From NCBI RefSeq assembly GCF_902806685.2, contig NC_048553.1, positions 2,277,099 through 2,341,098 on the forward strand: a stretch of 64,000 bases of DNA. The letters run 5' to 3'. Shown here one piece after another: positions 32,442 through 43,853 of this stretch; position 1 is the stretch's first letter, and each line of letters starts with the position of its first letter. A program made the position numbers and the translations under genes. The notes below the pieces were generated by a model. It was not told the DNA's origin, did not search any database, and worked only from the letters and a program-made list of their open reading frames with translations. Source of the DNA: Maniola hyperantus (lineage: Eukaryota > Arthropoda > Insecta > Lepidoptera > Nymphalidae).

Positions 32442-32645
32442 GTATGTAACACTCCTATCGAATACCAGCACCAGACATGTGAGCAAATATTTGAACCAAC
32501 TCACTAGTCACAATGTATGACGTGGTATTAGCGCGGGTATGGACGCGCCGGATGTCTTAGGTAAACTTTCAAATCTTTGTGGACATGTGTGAAACCCGCT
32601 TTATATTATATACACGCCATCGATGTTTAGCGAGCACACAGTCAA

Positions 32646-32776
32646 GGCGATTACGCACTGCACTTCCGTCATCCGTGAGAATACCAGCGATTTATGACAT
32701 AATATGTCCCATACAAAACAAAAAGGAACGTTTTTTCACGGGCTCGGATCGGATGAGTGCGTAAACCCCCTTAGGC
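32646..32776. mobile_element. Small MITE, probable
   Basis: The ends 'aaggcgattacgcactgcac' and 'gatgagtgcgtaaaccccctta' are imperfect inverted repeats. The right end matches 23881-23915. Confidence 0.5.
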
Positions 32777-32904
32777 AGTAAGTTAACTGTGCAGTGTGCA
32801 TGTGTAGAATAAACGCGTGGGCTTTTTGAAGACGTGAAATCGCCTGGAGTTACCTACGCCACAGAATATATAAAAAAGTACTAACGTACCTACACTCAAA
32901 AACT

Positions 32905-33076
32905 TGCAAGCGGCAGAAAGTAATGTACCTACATCGGCCTTTAGAACATTTCGGCTTTGTAAGGCGTTGTCTCTGTCAATCATACCTATGACGTTTTGTC
33001 GGTCTCAACAACAGAGACAATGCTTTACAAATCTCCTTCTAAAGGTCGATCTGCATTACTTTCTGCCGCGTACTGT
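32905..33076. mobile_element. Fold-back MITE FB1, full copy
   Basis: 'gcggcagaaagtaatgtacc' to 'gcattactttctgccgcgta', with 'gctttgtaaggcgttgtctc' mirrored by 'gagacaatgctttacaaatc'. It abuts FB3. Confidence 0.85.
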
Positions 33077-33370
33077 AACCGTAGTACAAGATTTTACGTC
33101 TCACCAAACCAAACCAAATTCGAGAGTCGAAATACTTCCGCGTTACAGTAAACTGGATCTTAAAAGCCTTGTTTTAAAGCTCAAGTTTGTCTACACTTCT
33201 ACAGCCAGCGCTCCAAGCGGAAACATTGCGAAATTAAAATCAGTGGCATTGAATATTTGACTTCAATTCTAGGCTGTTTAGGTCCATTTTACTGTAACGC
33301 GGAAGTATTTCGACTCTCGAATTTGGTTTGGTTTGGTGAGACGTAAAATCTTGTACAACGGTTACTGTAC
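33077..33370. mobile_element. TIR element FB3, copy 1
   Basis: Inverted ends of about 75 bases: 'gtacaagattttacgtctca' with 'tcgagagtcgaaatacttcc' and 'gcgttacagtaaa', mirrored at 33290-33370. The 118-codon frame (32904-33260) spans FB1 and FB3 and is a chance frame. Confidence 0.85.
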
Positions 33371-33489
33371 ACTTGTTACAAAAACATATTGAGGCTTTTG
33401 CTTATGATCGCAACCGTGTGGTTGCTAAACTGTCGCACTGGTGTAAATACAATTTTCAATGTTTTATTTTTTAAATTGAATAATTATTT

Positions 33490-34450
33490 CTAGCTGCTTA
33501 TGACGATACTATGTAGATTGGCTTTTAAAAAAAATTAAATGTATAAAAATCATATTATTGATTGTTTTAAATGTAAGTGCAAAACTAAATTATTTTTCAA
33601 ATTTAGTTATAGAACAAAAACGTGAGTTTATATAATAATAAAAAAACCCGAAAAAAAAATTAAATTTAAAAATATAAATATAATTCTGACCGCTCAATAG
33701 GTAAGGGGTTGGCAACACGCAATAAAATTTTCAGGTATGAGTTTTATGGGATGTGACTTTCCCTGATTTCATCACCCGCACGTTTTTCAGTAACTACCTT
33801 TGACTTGAGCATAGTGCGTAAGTGTTGTAATTGTGTGATTACTTCGCTCAAATCGACTGCTATACAATATACATCACAGAGTTATAAGTAGGTAAATAAA
33901 TACCTAAAAACGATTTAAATACAGTGGCGGACCAAGACCGTCGCGTCGAAGGTTCGGGGCGGGCGGTGCGATTTTTTCATTTTAGTTTGTAGTTGGGGCC
34001 CCAATTATACATGTCACAACTACAAATGTGCTTCTGACGATATTATATGGAGCGGCTTTTAAAAAAATTAATTGTATAAAAATAATATTTTTTATTATTT
34101 TAAATGTAAGTTTGTGCAAAACTAAATTATTTTTCAAGATATAAAACAAAAAAACTTGAATATATAATTTAAAGAAACCTAGAAAAAACATTATTAAAAT
34201 TAAAAATATAAATATAAATCTAATTCTGACCACTCAATAGGTCCTTACCTATTGAGCGGTAGGGTAGGGTTGGCACACGCAATCAGTAAGTATGAGTTTT
34301 ATGATATGTGACTTTCCCTAATTTCACTACCCGCACTACCTCTCTACTTGAGTAGGTACCGTATCGCCTCGAAGGTTCGGGGCAGTGCGATTTTTTCATT
34401 TTAGTTTGTAGTTGGGGTCCCAATATGTGTTACAACTACAAACTGGCTCT
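33490..34450 (+). repeat. Diverged tandem duplication, ~530-base period
   Basis: Block A ('ggcttttaaaaaaa', 'ttgttttaaatgtaagtgca', 'ctgaccgctcaataggtaag', 'atgtgactttccctgatttc') occurs at 33500-33800 and 34030-34350. Block B ('gaaggttcggggc', 'ttttttcattttagtttgta', 'gttggggccccaat') occurs at 33945-34000 and 34370-34430. Order A-B-A-B. No coding. Confidence 0.8.
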
Positions 34451-36339
34451 TACTGAAACTAGTTATTTTCGCCTGATTTGGGATTTGGGTAGCGAGGATT
34501 CCTCAAGGTTTGTACTTTCGAGGCCCTTTTAGACCCTAATATAGATAGAATATAAAGAGAACCTGATAATAATAATAATCATTATCTTTTCTTCAAATTT
34601 CAATGAATTTCAAGCAAGAATCTAATATTATTTCCTACCTATAGTACCTATATAAATAAATGCACTCCAAATTGACATTCATCTACTTACTATTCGTAGT
34701 CGGTTATTTGAAGAAAAGCTTGACAGCTGTTGACTCTCGGCAAACATTGGAAAATGGGATAAAAGATTTTATACCCTGACAAATGCGCGGGATCCTACCT
34801 TTGCCTTACCATTTGACCTTTTGCAGAGCGAACATAAAGGCTGGATTGTGTTTGTCCTGATGAAGTTCCGCCACTGACATAAAAACCAAAGATACACCCA
34901 GTAACTAGCAAATTAATAAAACTTCTAAAATTAAGCTCAAATTTTGGAATAGAAAAGTTACTGTTTCATTTAAAACATTTCAATTTCAGCGTCTGTCGGA
35001 AAATATTAAAATTTTGATCAGACAACAGGCTCTTTCTTTAAAAAAATATTTTTGCAAGTTAAATTGATCCAATTCCCATCCTAACCGTCAAACTACGATA
35101 ATAATACAAGGTGTGGAATTTTCATCCATTCCTTGACCATTGAGCTATTGAATTTCAAACGGATTATTATAAAATGTTATACTTATTTTAGTTAGTTTTG
35201 AAAAATAAATATTTAAAATTGATATACTGAAAAAGAAATAAGCGTGGCATAATATTGGTTACGAAATAGTTAACCATTATATATATACGAAATAGTGGCG
35301 CTCTACAAATCTGAAAACATTTAGATACTGTCAACATCTTGGTTTTCGCATATCGTTGTTTGCGTTGTATTCAATTTGTCAATTTTCCGCTCCGCATTTC
35401 GTTCGCGAAGAAATGTCTGAGACGAGGGTAGCTGGTAAAATTAAATTTGCCAAAATACAATTGGTATTCCATACAAATGAAGTAGGTAATGTGGTAGGTA
35501 TGAATTCTAAATTTCATTCACGATCCCGACGACACCGAATGGTTCAAGTAGGTAAAATCTATTAAAATTCACGTAAACGTTTCGCTTCTCAATATTATGT
35601 AGTTAAAACAAACACGATTACGAGACATATACCTTCACGTGTAGGTACTCGATGATATTAGGTACCTATGTAGACACTTTGATCAATCCTAGCTTCAAGG
35701 TTGATAGATGTGAGAAGCAAGGAACAAACCATTAATTTTCCGTGGCCTACTTTATATTATTCGGTAGGTATCCACTGGTTTTCTGGGAGTTTCGAATTTA
35801 TAACGCGAATGGATTCAATTTGTTGTTCCTTTTTGTACTTTATGTTATGCCTAGCCTGTTTACCACGATCAAATCGGAACCTAACGGGTTGTTTTTTTAG
35901 ATTTGAATACACATTACATTTTTTTTTCAAGATTTAATACAAGCTAAGACAAATGTCTAGTAACCATGTAAAAACTTAAATACCTACTGTTGCTCTTAAA
36001 ATGTGTCAGAATAACAGACACCCTGACAAACTTGATGCACTAGTCTTGATGTGTATTTACTTTAATTAGTACACCCCTACCGCTTTCTTTTATTTTTTTA
36101 TTATACCCACCCTAAGGTTGCCTGGAAGAGATCGCTAATTTTGCGAAAAGGCCGCCTATTGTATAAAATAAATATCCTTGTTATATTTTATTTCTTTATG
36201 TAAATTTTTCTTTACTTTTACTTTACTCATGTGCTTGATTGATAAAGGGAGAGATTTCTTTTTTGAGTACCTACCTACATATTATACTACTTGAAAAAAA
36301 AAATAGTCCTAAAATGCGTGTATCTAATTCTATTCTGTT
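34451..36339. other. Unassigned intronic sequence
   Basis: AT-rich, with no repeat that recurs in the window. Frames at 35356-35565 and 35701-35937 lack motifs or splice context. Confidence 0.4.
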
Positions 36340-36470
36340 AACGGGAAGTACTGTACCTGCGCTATAGGTATTGGTTCCCTTGATCTTAACAGATGTGACT
36401 GATGGACAGACAGACACGAAGTGATCCTATAAGGGTTCCTTTTTTCTCTAGAGATACGGTAAGCTAAAAG
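36340..36470 (-). repeat. R1 fragment
   Basis: 'ttaacgggaagtactgtacc', 'gacagacagacacgaagtga' and 'tataagggttccttttttc': the 5' third of R1 on the minus strand. Confidence 0.6.
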
Positions 36471-36713
36471 TAAAAAGTAGAACTTATTAGTGCATTTTTA
36501 ATAAAAGCTTAATATTAAAGGCTGTAAGACCTAATTTCTATAAGGAAATTATATATGAAAGGAAAAATGGAACGGGGAAAACTTTATATTCGCGTAGTGT
36601 TTGGTCTAGCTCAAAGAATTTCCTGCAAGAAAATATAAAGACCGGGTTTTCTTAAACTAAAGGTGTCAAGAATTTGTTAAGTTCGGGTCACACAAAATGC
36701 GCAACGGCGCGTG

Positions 36714-36830
36714 TTGAACGCGGTGCCTATACTCTATCCACCGAAAGATATAGTATAGCGCCCTCTCTGTTACGCAATCCCACACAAATGACAGAGCCAA
36801 AAATCTCAGTGGGCGTTAGCCATTTTGAGG
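36714..36830 (-). repeat. Short interspersed repeat shared with 45308-45415
   Basis: 'agtatagcgccctctctgtt' and 'ccaaaaatctcagtgggcgt' are mirrored at 45315-45400 ('cccactgagatttttagctc', 'agagagcgctatact'). The family is not identified. Confidence 0.65.
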
Positions 36831-36970
36831 CACAAATAACAAACATGTTTTCACAAATATTCAAAATAATTCGAAAACATAGTTTCGTTTGTGATTGGCT
36901 AGATAGTATAGAGCTTGTAATTCATTGATTTATTTTAATTCAACACCACTGAACCAACGTCTATCGGTTT

Positions 36971-37082
36971 TTAGGGTTCCGTATCTCAAAAGGAAAAACA
37001 GAACCCTTATAGGAACTGTCTGTCTGTGTGTCTGTCAAGAAACCGACAGGGTACTTTCCGTTGAACTAGAATCATGTAGAAC
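36971..37082 (+). repeat. R1 5' fragment
   Basis: 'ttagggttccgtatctcaaa', (TGTC)n and 'gggtactttccgttgaacta', then truncated. Confidence 0.7.
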
Positions 37083-37447
37083 AGGTAAAAAAGGCGATAT
37101 CTTTGAAATAAGTTATAAAATTCATTAATATTTGAATGAAATACAAACAGAAACACAAACAAACAGAAAAAAATTCATGACATTTTGTAAACTACCAGGC
37201 TCAAAAGGGCTAGAATCCAGAGCCATAAAACCAGTTTAAAAAAATCGCGTCTCTGTCGCTCTTCGTGTCTATCCAGGCTGCAAAAGTGTCAAGCCAAAGA
37301 AAAACTTGTTATTCAAACCTTCGCTGACTAATTTAAGAGGTCACCCTGTTCGCGGGAAAATTATACTTTGTGCGGTATTTTTTACTTTTTCGCGTCTCTG
37401 CTTTCCTTTAGCGATCCTTCGACAAATTTCCATTGTAATATCCTCCA

Positions 37448-37738
37448 GTACGCTTAGTATAAGATTTTACGTCTCACCAACGTTGCTGGAATTCGAGAAT
37501 CTAAACACAATAACGTCAGAGTAAAATGGACCTAAAGAGAATTGTATTGAAGTCAAAAATTCAATGCCACTGTTTTTAATTTCGCAACGTTTCCGCTTGG
37601 AGCGCTGGCTGTAGATGTGTAGACAAACTTGAGCTTTATAACAAGGCATTTAAGATCCAGTTTACTATAATGCGGAAGGTTTTCGACACTCGAATACTAT
37701 CAACGTTGGTGAGACATAAAATCTCGTACTAAGCGTAC
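37448..37738. mobile_element. TIR element FB3, copy 2
   Basis: The ends 'gtacgcttagtataagattt' and 'atctcgtactaagcgtac' are mirrored, with 'tacgtctcacc' following. The body is in the opposite orientation to copy 1 ('ttccgcttggagcgctggct' versus 'agccagcgctccaagcggaa'). Confidence 0.85.
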
Positions 37739-37838
37739 TGATATAAAATAAATCTGCTGTAGAAATGAGATCTCTCTTTTACTTTATTGTTATCTTTACA
37801 AAGATTGAAATAAAAAATAAGGGTTTTGCCGTGTACCT

Positions 37839-37986
37839 TAGTACGCGACAGGTCGAGGTGGCAATCGGGGAGGGGACGCCTTGAACACCTGCGCAAAACC
37901 GGTGCGAGCGAGCGCGGCTGATTTGCGGGTGTGCGGGGTGTCCCCCCGCCTCATACCCCGATTGCGATCTCGACCTGTCGCGTACT
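37839..37986. mobile_element. Fold-back MITE FB2, copy 2
   Basis: 'gtacgcgacaggtcgaggtg' and 'gatctcgacctgtcgcgtac' ends around a GC-rich core ('gggtgtgcggggtgtccccc'). Confidence 0.85.
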
Positions 37987-37989
37987 ATA

Positions 37990-38190
37990 CCTAGTACCTA
38001 CCCATAGATCGAACCCCCGACTTCCCCGAATAGGGGGCGGATGTCGTAGCCAATAGGCTGTCACGGCTTTGAGTGTGAATATTAAGTTTCTTAAAACGCA
38101 CATCTCCGAAGAGCTAGAGGTGCGTTCCCGGGATCGAACGATTCGAATCTGAAGCGGACGTCTAAGCCACTAGGCTATCATGGCTTATAT
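37990..38190 (-). mobile_element. Two S1 SINE head fragments
   Basis: Minus-strand tRNA-like heads at 37995-38070 ('agatcgaacccccgacttcc', 'aataggctgtcacggctt') and 38095-38190 ('cgttcccgggatcgaacgat', 'actaggctatcatggctt'). Confidence 0.7.
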
Positions 38191-38402
38191 GTTTTATAAT
38201 GCGTGACATTAACCAGCCAGGCAAGCAGAACAAACGGAACGGGCGCCGCTTCGCCGAAATGCGACAATCAAATTACCCTAATACCGCGGAATGGTGTAAT
38301 AAAACCCATAACCTCGATGGTGTAGTGAGCGACCATAATAAGTGCTGTGTCGTGCCCTAGTTCTACCTGATAATAGCAAAAAATCGGTCAAGTGCGAGCA
38401 TC
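38191..38402. other. No recognised feature
   Basis: A short R-type phrase 'atcggtcaagtgcgagca' at 38384-38401 is the only match found. Confidence 0.4.
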
Positions 38403-38439
38403 ACTTTCAGATTTACAGCTTTAATAATTTCTGAATATA

Positions 38440-38840
38440 TCAACTATTGTTATTTATTTTAATTTAATTAATAAACTATTAATAAACTTAAATCTTAAAA
38501 AAAACAGCATTAAATTAAAACTAAAATAAATTAAATTAAATCTAAAACCTCATCGAGACCCCCGCAGCGAGGCATTGTACCCAAGATGCTGGCAGCATTA
38601 CCCCTTTGGATGGCCAAACTAATTCTTTGACCAAGGTAGCTGCCAGCTCTCGGGTCCTACACTACACCCGGTTGACTCGATAACTCTTTTCGCAATTTCT
38701 TCAAAAAGAGCTCGAGCCCCCGGGCCCCACGGCCCCAGGGTCTCCACACCAAAAGGCACGAATACGAAGCTCCCATCGAGGTTTTCATTTTTGCGCCTCT
38801 TGGCCTGTTCGGCGCTGATGGCCGCTGCTCCCGCCATAGA
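38440..38840 (-). pseudogene. LINE reverse-transcriptase C-terminus, frameshifted
   Basis: Minus strand from 38837 reads ...SFVFVPFGVETLGPWGPGAR, A-L-F-E-E-I-A-K-R-V-I-E-S-T-G. After a one-base frame change near 38650 it reads [29 protein letters not shown]. This FVPFxVETLGPW...TGDPRAGxYLxQRIxxAxQRGNxAxxLGT pattern closes a common insect and invertebrate non-LTR reverse transcriptase. The A/T-rich 3' UTR (38440-38545) recurs at 60120-60180. It is 5' truncated and dead. Confidence 0.8.
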
Positions 38841-38874
38841 GGATATATTATATCAACTATATTCAGAAATAATT

Positions 38875-39140
38875 TATTTATTTCAATACAAAAGAAAACT
38901 ATATATATAGTATATACATACAGAAAAACTTATCACTAAAAATTTTATATTTACAAAAAATATACCTACGCCGTCCAAATGGTCATTCATGGGCATTGTG
39001 CCCAAAACACTGGCGCTATTACCTCGCTGAACGGCAAGGCTCAACCGTTGAGCGAAATAAGCACCAGCTCTTGGGTCACCAGACGCGTGGATCAGCTTTT
39101 GGGACACGACGTTTATAAAAGCTTTCGTGTCTGATGACCA
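38875..39140 (-). pseudogene. Second LINE reverse-transcriptase C-terminus
   Basis: Minus strand reads WSSDTKAFINVVSQKLIHAS, then GDPRAGAYFAQRLSLAVQRG, N-S-A-S-V-L-G-T-M-P. Homologous to the neighbouring remnant but clearly diverged from it, so it is a different subfamily and not a tandem copy. Confidence 0.8.
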
Positions 39141-39173
39141 TTCAGAAATTATTAAAGCTGTAAATCTGAAAGT

Positions 39174-39765
39174 AAGAATCGTTACATAAGCTTTTTACCG
39201 CTAATAAATAAGGGTGGGTGGTCTCTAAAAACTTCTTATAAAAATTCAGCACTAAAAATGTTATATGACTAACCATAGATTTTTATACCTTTGAACCTAA
39301 TTTGCTCTCCTAAATCCAGCTGTATAAAACTATGTTTAACGACACATGGAGTAATGGCCACTAGCCTGAAACCTCATAAAGGACCAAACTTCCACTCTCT
39401 TTTATCAGGAAGTAAAACAGTAATCGCCGCACCGTTCGGAACACTACCGAGTAAATTGAGTTAGCTATATAATTCAGAGAAGGTGGTTTACTGCCGGATT
39501 TACTCTACCATATATTACGCGGCGACTTAAACTATGTAATAAAATAAAAGGCAGCTAATACCACAGAGTAATGGTATGATATTACATACAGAGGGGCGAC
39601 GAAGTCGTCTAGACAGAGCAATCGTGCGGTAAATGCGAGAAGGAGCGACCCGAACTGGCCTACGTAGTTAGGGCCCTATGATAATTTACCACGAGATCAA
39701 ACGTGTTGGACTTCTGTATCTCTCTTTATACTGTGTGTGCTCAGGCGTCTGTAGCAAATTTTTTT
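39174..39765. other. No recognised feature
   Basis: No recurring repeat or coding segment seen within the long intron. Confidence 0.4.
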
Positions 39766-39922
39766 TCAAGAAATTTAGCCAATTATGACTAATATTCCTT
39801 TTTCCCCTCCAAGTAAGCTTGTGCTAAGAGTAGGCACGACAATAGTGCAACGGGTGGGGTTTGAACCGCCGACCTTTCGGATTTCAGTCCGCTCCTTTAA
39901 CAGTTGAGCTATTGAGGCTCTA
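39766..39922 (-). mobile_element. S4 tRNA-derived SINE
   Basis: The minus-strand head reads 'gcctcaatagctcaactgtt', then 'ggcggttcaaaccccacccg' (box B), then the SINE body and 'aatattagtcataattggct'. The tRNA-like part alone (39847-39918) could be mistaken for a tRNA gene, but the continuing body and poor stems mark it as SINE. Confidence 0.75.
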
Positions 39923-39957
39923 ATAATCCAGTATTATAAAATAAATAATTATAAAGT

Positions 39958-40126
39958 ACAGTACGCGGCAGAAAATAATGTACATCGACCTTTAGAATCA
40001 GATTTTGGCTTTTTAGAGCGTTGTCTCTGTTACTATGTGACGTTTTATCAGTCTCAATGACCGAGACAATGCTCTACGAAACTGTTTATCTCTTTCTAAA
40101 GGTCTATTTACAATATTTTACTGCAA
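39958..40126. mobile_element. Fold-back MITE FB1
   Basis: 'gtacgcggcagaaaataatg' and 'ttagagcgttgtctctgtta' are mirrored by 'gaccgagacaatgctctacg'. The right end is degenerate. Confidence 0.8.
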
Positions 40127-40689
40127 TATAAACCGAAAAACGTAAAAAAATTGTCTAAATATAAATAAGTAAAATATAAATCCTAACGTATGCGAGAAAA
40201 ATAATACCAAACTAGACTACAATATAATAAATAAATAACAATTAGTCAACAAAGTTTTGTATGTATGTGTATAAACTAATAAAATAAATATTGTACATAA
40301 CTATAATAAACTATATTGTTTTTTTTTGTGTAATTTTTATTCTGTACCTTTATTTTATATACCTTTATAAATGTAAATATGCCTTTTGTAAATATGTGAA
40401 TGCTTTCAACACACGCACAAATTATTTATATTATATAAGTATGGATTGCATGTATCTATGAATTATCTAATATAATATCTTTTTCCTCACTCTATCGCAC
40501 GCTTGACGGATGGACTCTCTGTCTGTGTCAAGTAAGGATTGGTTTGAATATTTTTTCTTGTAGATTTTGTATGGCTAGATGATTGCTAGACTGCGTTTTT
40601 TCGCAAAGTAGCAAGGTAGAGCTGCTATGATTTTAAACATGAAATTAAGGTAAGGTTATGCATTTATTATGATATTAATATGTATTAAG
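40127..40689. other. No recognised feature
   Basis: Very AT-rich intronic sequence. Confidence 0.4.
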
Positions 40690-40869
40690 TAAATATAAGT
40701 CCCTCAAATTGCTATTGCCTTGGAACCATGTCTCATTCACATCGAAATGACGTCAATTTGACGTCAGCCGAAATGAAAATATACCATCAGCTCGAAACTT
40801 CAGTCTAGTGCTGACGTCACGAAAATGGCGGCCACGCGCATAAGCAATTTGCGGGACTTATACTATATT
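40690..40869. mobile_element. TIR MITE FB6 with repeated TGACGTCA-like sites
   Basis: The ends 'ataagtccctcaaattgcta' and 'agcaatttgcgggacttat' are inverted. The interior has 'aatgacgtcaatttgacgtc' and 'tgctgacgtcacg', i.e. three CRE-like cores. Confidence 0.75.
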
Positions 40870-41205
40870 GGTAAATAAGGCAGATAGGTACCTATTGCTT
40901 GGCATCATGAATTTTATTGAAACTTTTCTTTTGATTTTATTATCTATGAAGTTTTGGAGGTATTAAATATTTTAAGGTTAAACGTAAGATATTTTAGATA
41001 TCTGGTAACTGGTTAGGGTGGATGGTTCATGAAAAGTGTACGATCAGTTTATATATCGATCTGATAAGTAGAGCAATTCTTATTGTTAGCCGACATAAAA
41101 TTAACACATTTATTTCATTTATAATCACTAAGCATTAGAGAAATAAATAAATAAACATTTAGTTTTAGAGAGAGTTTTAATTTGTTATCAATTTAATCAA
41201 TTAAT
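40870..41205. other. No recognised feature
   Basis: AT-rich intronic sequence. Confidence 0.4.
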
Positions 41206-41374
41206 GGGGCCGATTCTCATGTACACAATCGTTAAAACTAAACTAATTTAAGAGGCCTAAATCTAGTGCTATCCTTTTTAGCAAACAATATTATGAAAGG
41301 GATAGCAATAGATTTAGACGTGTTATTTTAGTTTAGTTTAGAGATTGTGTACAACAGAATTAGCCACAGTGTCA
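41206..41374. mobile_element. Fold-back MITE FB7
   Basis: 'atgtacacaatcgttaaaac' and 'taaatctagtgctatccttt' are mirrored by 'aaagggatagcaatagattt' and 'gagattgtgtacaacagaat'. Arms of about 75 bases. Confidence 0.85.
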
Positions 41375-41939
41375 TTCTACATTTTATATACCTACGATAC
41401 CTAACTTTGCTTAAAATGCTTAAATAATAGATAACATTCCGCCTACATATTTTCATACTGCTTATAATATTATGTTTAATTTTAGCTATATATGAGCTGA
41501 AAAGCATTTCATCTACCAGTAGGTAAGTAATATATTAATTATCAAATCAAATAAAAATAAGTAGGTATCATTAATTATCTTCAACAACTTAGAAAAAGAA
41601 AATTGAAAACTAGATAATTTTACTTTCAATGTAAACAAAATATTATACTTACTTATGGGCCCTTGTTTACAAACTAGGCTTGAGGCACATGATTGGAAAC
41701 TTCTAAACGATCAAAGCGTACACCAATCCACACAATACCCTACTTCCTACCTATACAAAAGCAATTTAACGACCGCAGTCCATAAATTCGGAATCACGCC
41801 GGAACTTGGCACTGCATTCTAATGCCTTAATGAAGGCTCGTCCCTTAATCAAAGTGTGTGTGTGATTTACTACCCAACACAATATAGGACTACCCTAAGG
41901 CCACCCTCACTTTGCATGCGTTTTCGTGCGAATACGTAA
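41375..41939. other. No recognised feature
   Basis: Intronic sequence without recurring repeats. Confidence 0.4.
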
Positions 41940-42418
41940 AATGCCGCTCAAGTGCGAGTCAGACTCGCGCACTGGAATATAATATAAAAGGAAAATTGAC
42001 TTACTGACTGACTGATCTATCAACGCACAGCTCAAACTACTGGAAAATCGGGCTGAAATTTGGCATGCAAATAGCTCTTACGACGTACGCATCCGCTAAG
42101 AAAGGATTTTTGAAAATTCAACCCCTAAGGAGGTGAAATAGGGGTTAGAAATTTGTATAGTCCATGCGGACGAAGTCGCGAGCATAAGCTAGTCTTACCA
42201 TGAAAATTTAAAATACTAAATTATTTGTACATGAACACATTTTAATTTTTTTTCGTGATGTAACCACAAATTCACGGTTTTCGGATTTTTCCTTTGACAG
42301 TTACGTAAGATCTACCTGTCAAATTTCATGATTCTAAGTCAACGGGAAGTACCCTATAGGTTTCTTGATAGACACGACAGATAGACAACGAAGTGATTCT
42401 ATAAGGGTTCCTTTTTTT
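41940..42418 (-). repeat. R1 repeat split by an HLa element
   Basis: R1 minus-strand 3' end (41940-41966, 'tcaagtgcgagtcagactcg') resumes at 42195 ('accatgaaaatttaaaatac') and runs to 'ataagggttccttttttt'. Confidence 0.75.
41967..42194 (+). mobile_element. HLa Helitron-like element inserted in R1
   Basis: 'aatataaaaggaaaattgac' to 'cgcgagcataagCTAG'+T. Confidence 0.75.
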
Positions 42419-42586
42419 CAACTCAAACTACTGCACGGATCGGGCTGAAATTTGGCATGCAGATAGCCATTTCGACGTAGACATCCGCTAAGGAAAGAGT
42501 TTTGAAAATTTGACCCTTAAAGGGCTAAAATAAGGTTTTTATATTTGTGTGGTCTACGCGGACGAAGTTGCGGGCATTAGCTAATA
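42419..42586 (+). mobile_element. HLa element, 5' truncated
   Basis: 'actcaaactactgcacggat' to 'cgggcattagCTAA'+T. It directly follows the truncated R1 head. The end CTAA still fits the Helitron CTRR rule. Confidence 0.65.
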
Positions 42587-43229
42587 TTATGCAACGTTAG
42601 TTTTAGTTAACACAAAAACCGAAACACTATGTCGAATAGTTTTACATAAAGAATATATGTATATACAAAATTTCAAAGATATTTAATAAACGAAGTTATA
42701 AGCTTGTTGTGTTGAGTCATTGTCTTCGAAAAACACGGTCACCCTAAGCGAGTGGCTGTGAGCAAATGGGACGGCTGGCGTCAATCGTGCGCGCTCCCGC
42801 TTGAGCGGCGCGAATCAGCTGGCGCATAACTAGGTGTTCAAACTTGCAGGATTTTAAAGTATTTTTTGGTCAAAATATAACCCGTAATAAAAATGATTGC
42901 AATCGATTCTGTTACTGATTCTGAACAAACTACTTTCAAGTATAATAAAACTAACTTTGTATAGGACATAGTCACCAAAGTCACGGCAATATTTAATTAC
43001 TTATGAAATTGCCATGATAAATAATAATGAAGTTAAACGGTGGCCGTTTAGCATATTCTATCATAATATCTATTGTAATTAACTCCCTGCAATAAACGGC
43101 ATGGGTCTGAGCGTTCACTTAATTTGCGCTTTTAACGGGTAATTAATTCAATTATAATTACAGCAGTTAAATATTATAAACGTTGTTAGCAGTTATAATA
43201 TTCTCTATTTGTAATATTTAAGGTGAGTT
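42587..43229. other. No recognised feature
   Basis: Intronic; no recurring repeat or coding segment. Confidence 0.4.
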
Positions 43230-43684
43230 TTTAGGGTTCCGTACCTCAAGAGGAAAAAGGAACCCTTAAAGATCACTTCGTTGTCGCTCTGTCTGTCTGT
43301 CTGTCGTGCCTGTCGATTCGGGGGAATCAAAACCTTTCCGTTGACCTAGAAACTTGAAATTTGAAGTGCTTCCCTGTCCATTTTTACTCTCTTTTTCTCT
43401 TTATTGGAAAAGTTTTTGGTACAAATAAATTTAATTAAATTTGGCAGGTAGCAATGTCTTAAATAGCACTCGTAGAGGAAAAAATCCGAAAACCGTAAAG
43501 TGGTTCCATCACAAAATTAATTAAAGATATTTGTGTTCCCAAAATAATTAATTCACTAAATCACATCAAGATTGTCTGTCCGTCATTAACTTGCAAATGT
43601 TTACCATTCTGGTTTGAGATTTCTTGTACGATGGTGCGGAACCCTTTGTGTGCGAGTCCGACTCGCACTTGGCCAGTTTTTTCA
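43230..43684 (+). repeat. R1 interspersed repeat with R2-like end
   Basis: 'ttagggttccgtacctcaag', (TGTC)n and 'ttccgttgacctagaaactt'. It ends 'cttgtacgatggtgcggaac' and 'ccgactcgcacttggccagt'. Confidence 0.75.
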
Positions 43685-43795
43685 AAGTTAATCCTTAACT
43701 GAGACCTCAGCTTGCAGTCTATAAGGTTGAAAATAGAGATCTACTCTATCTTAAGTATCGTAATCGTAAATGTCGTAAGACTGCTCAAAGTTAAT

Positions 43796-43853
43796 GCCTA
43801 TTCAAAGATTCCGACGAATTGAGAACCTCCTCCTTTTTTGAAGTAGGTTAAAA
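43796..43853 (+). repeat. Fragment of the 18551-19212 element
   Basis: 'gattccgacgaattgagaac' and 'ctcctccttttttgaagtag' match 19166-19212. Confidence 0.75.

Larger units (their letters stand above)
38403..39173. repeat. Perfect 34-base inverted repeat around two LINE ends
   Basis: 'actttcagatttacagcttt' and the following bases to 38436 are exactly mirrored at 39140-39173. The enclosed 770 bases carry two reverse-transcriptase C-termini on the minus strand. Confidence 0.9.

Noticed and set aside
32904..33260. 118-codon open frame
   Set aside because: Spans two abutting fold-back elements (FB1 and FB3) and shows no domain.
39847..39918. Possible tRNA gene on the minus strand
   Set aside because: Box A and B are present, but the sequence continues into a SINE body and the acceptor stem does not pair well. 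Treated as S4 SINE.
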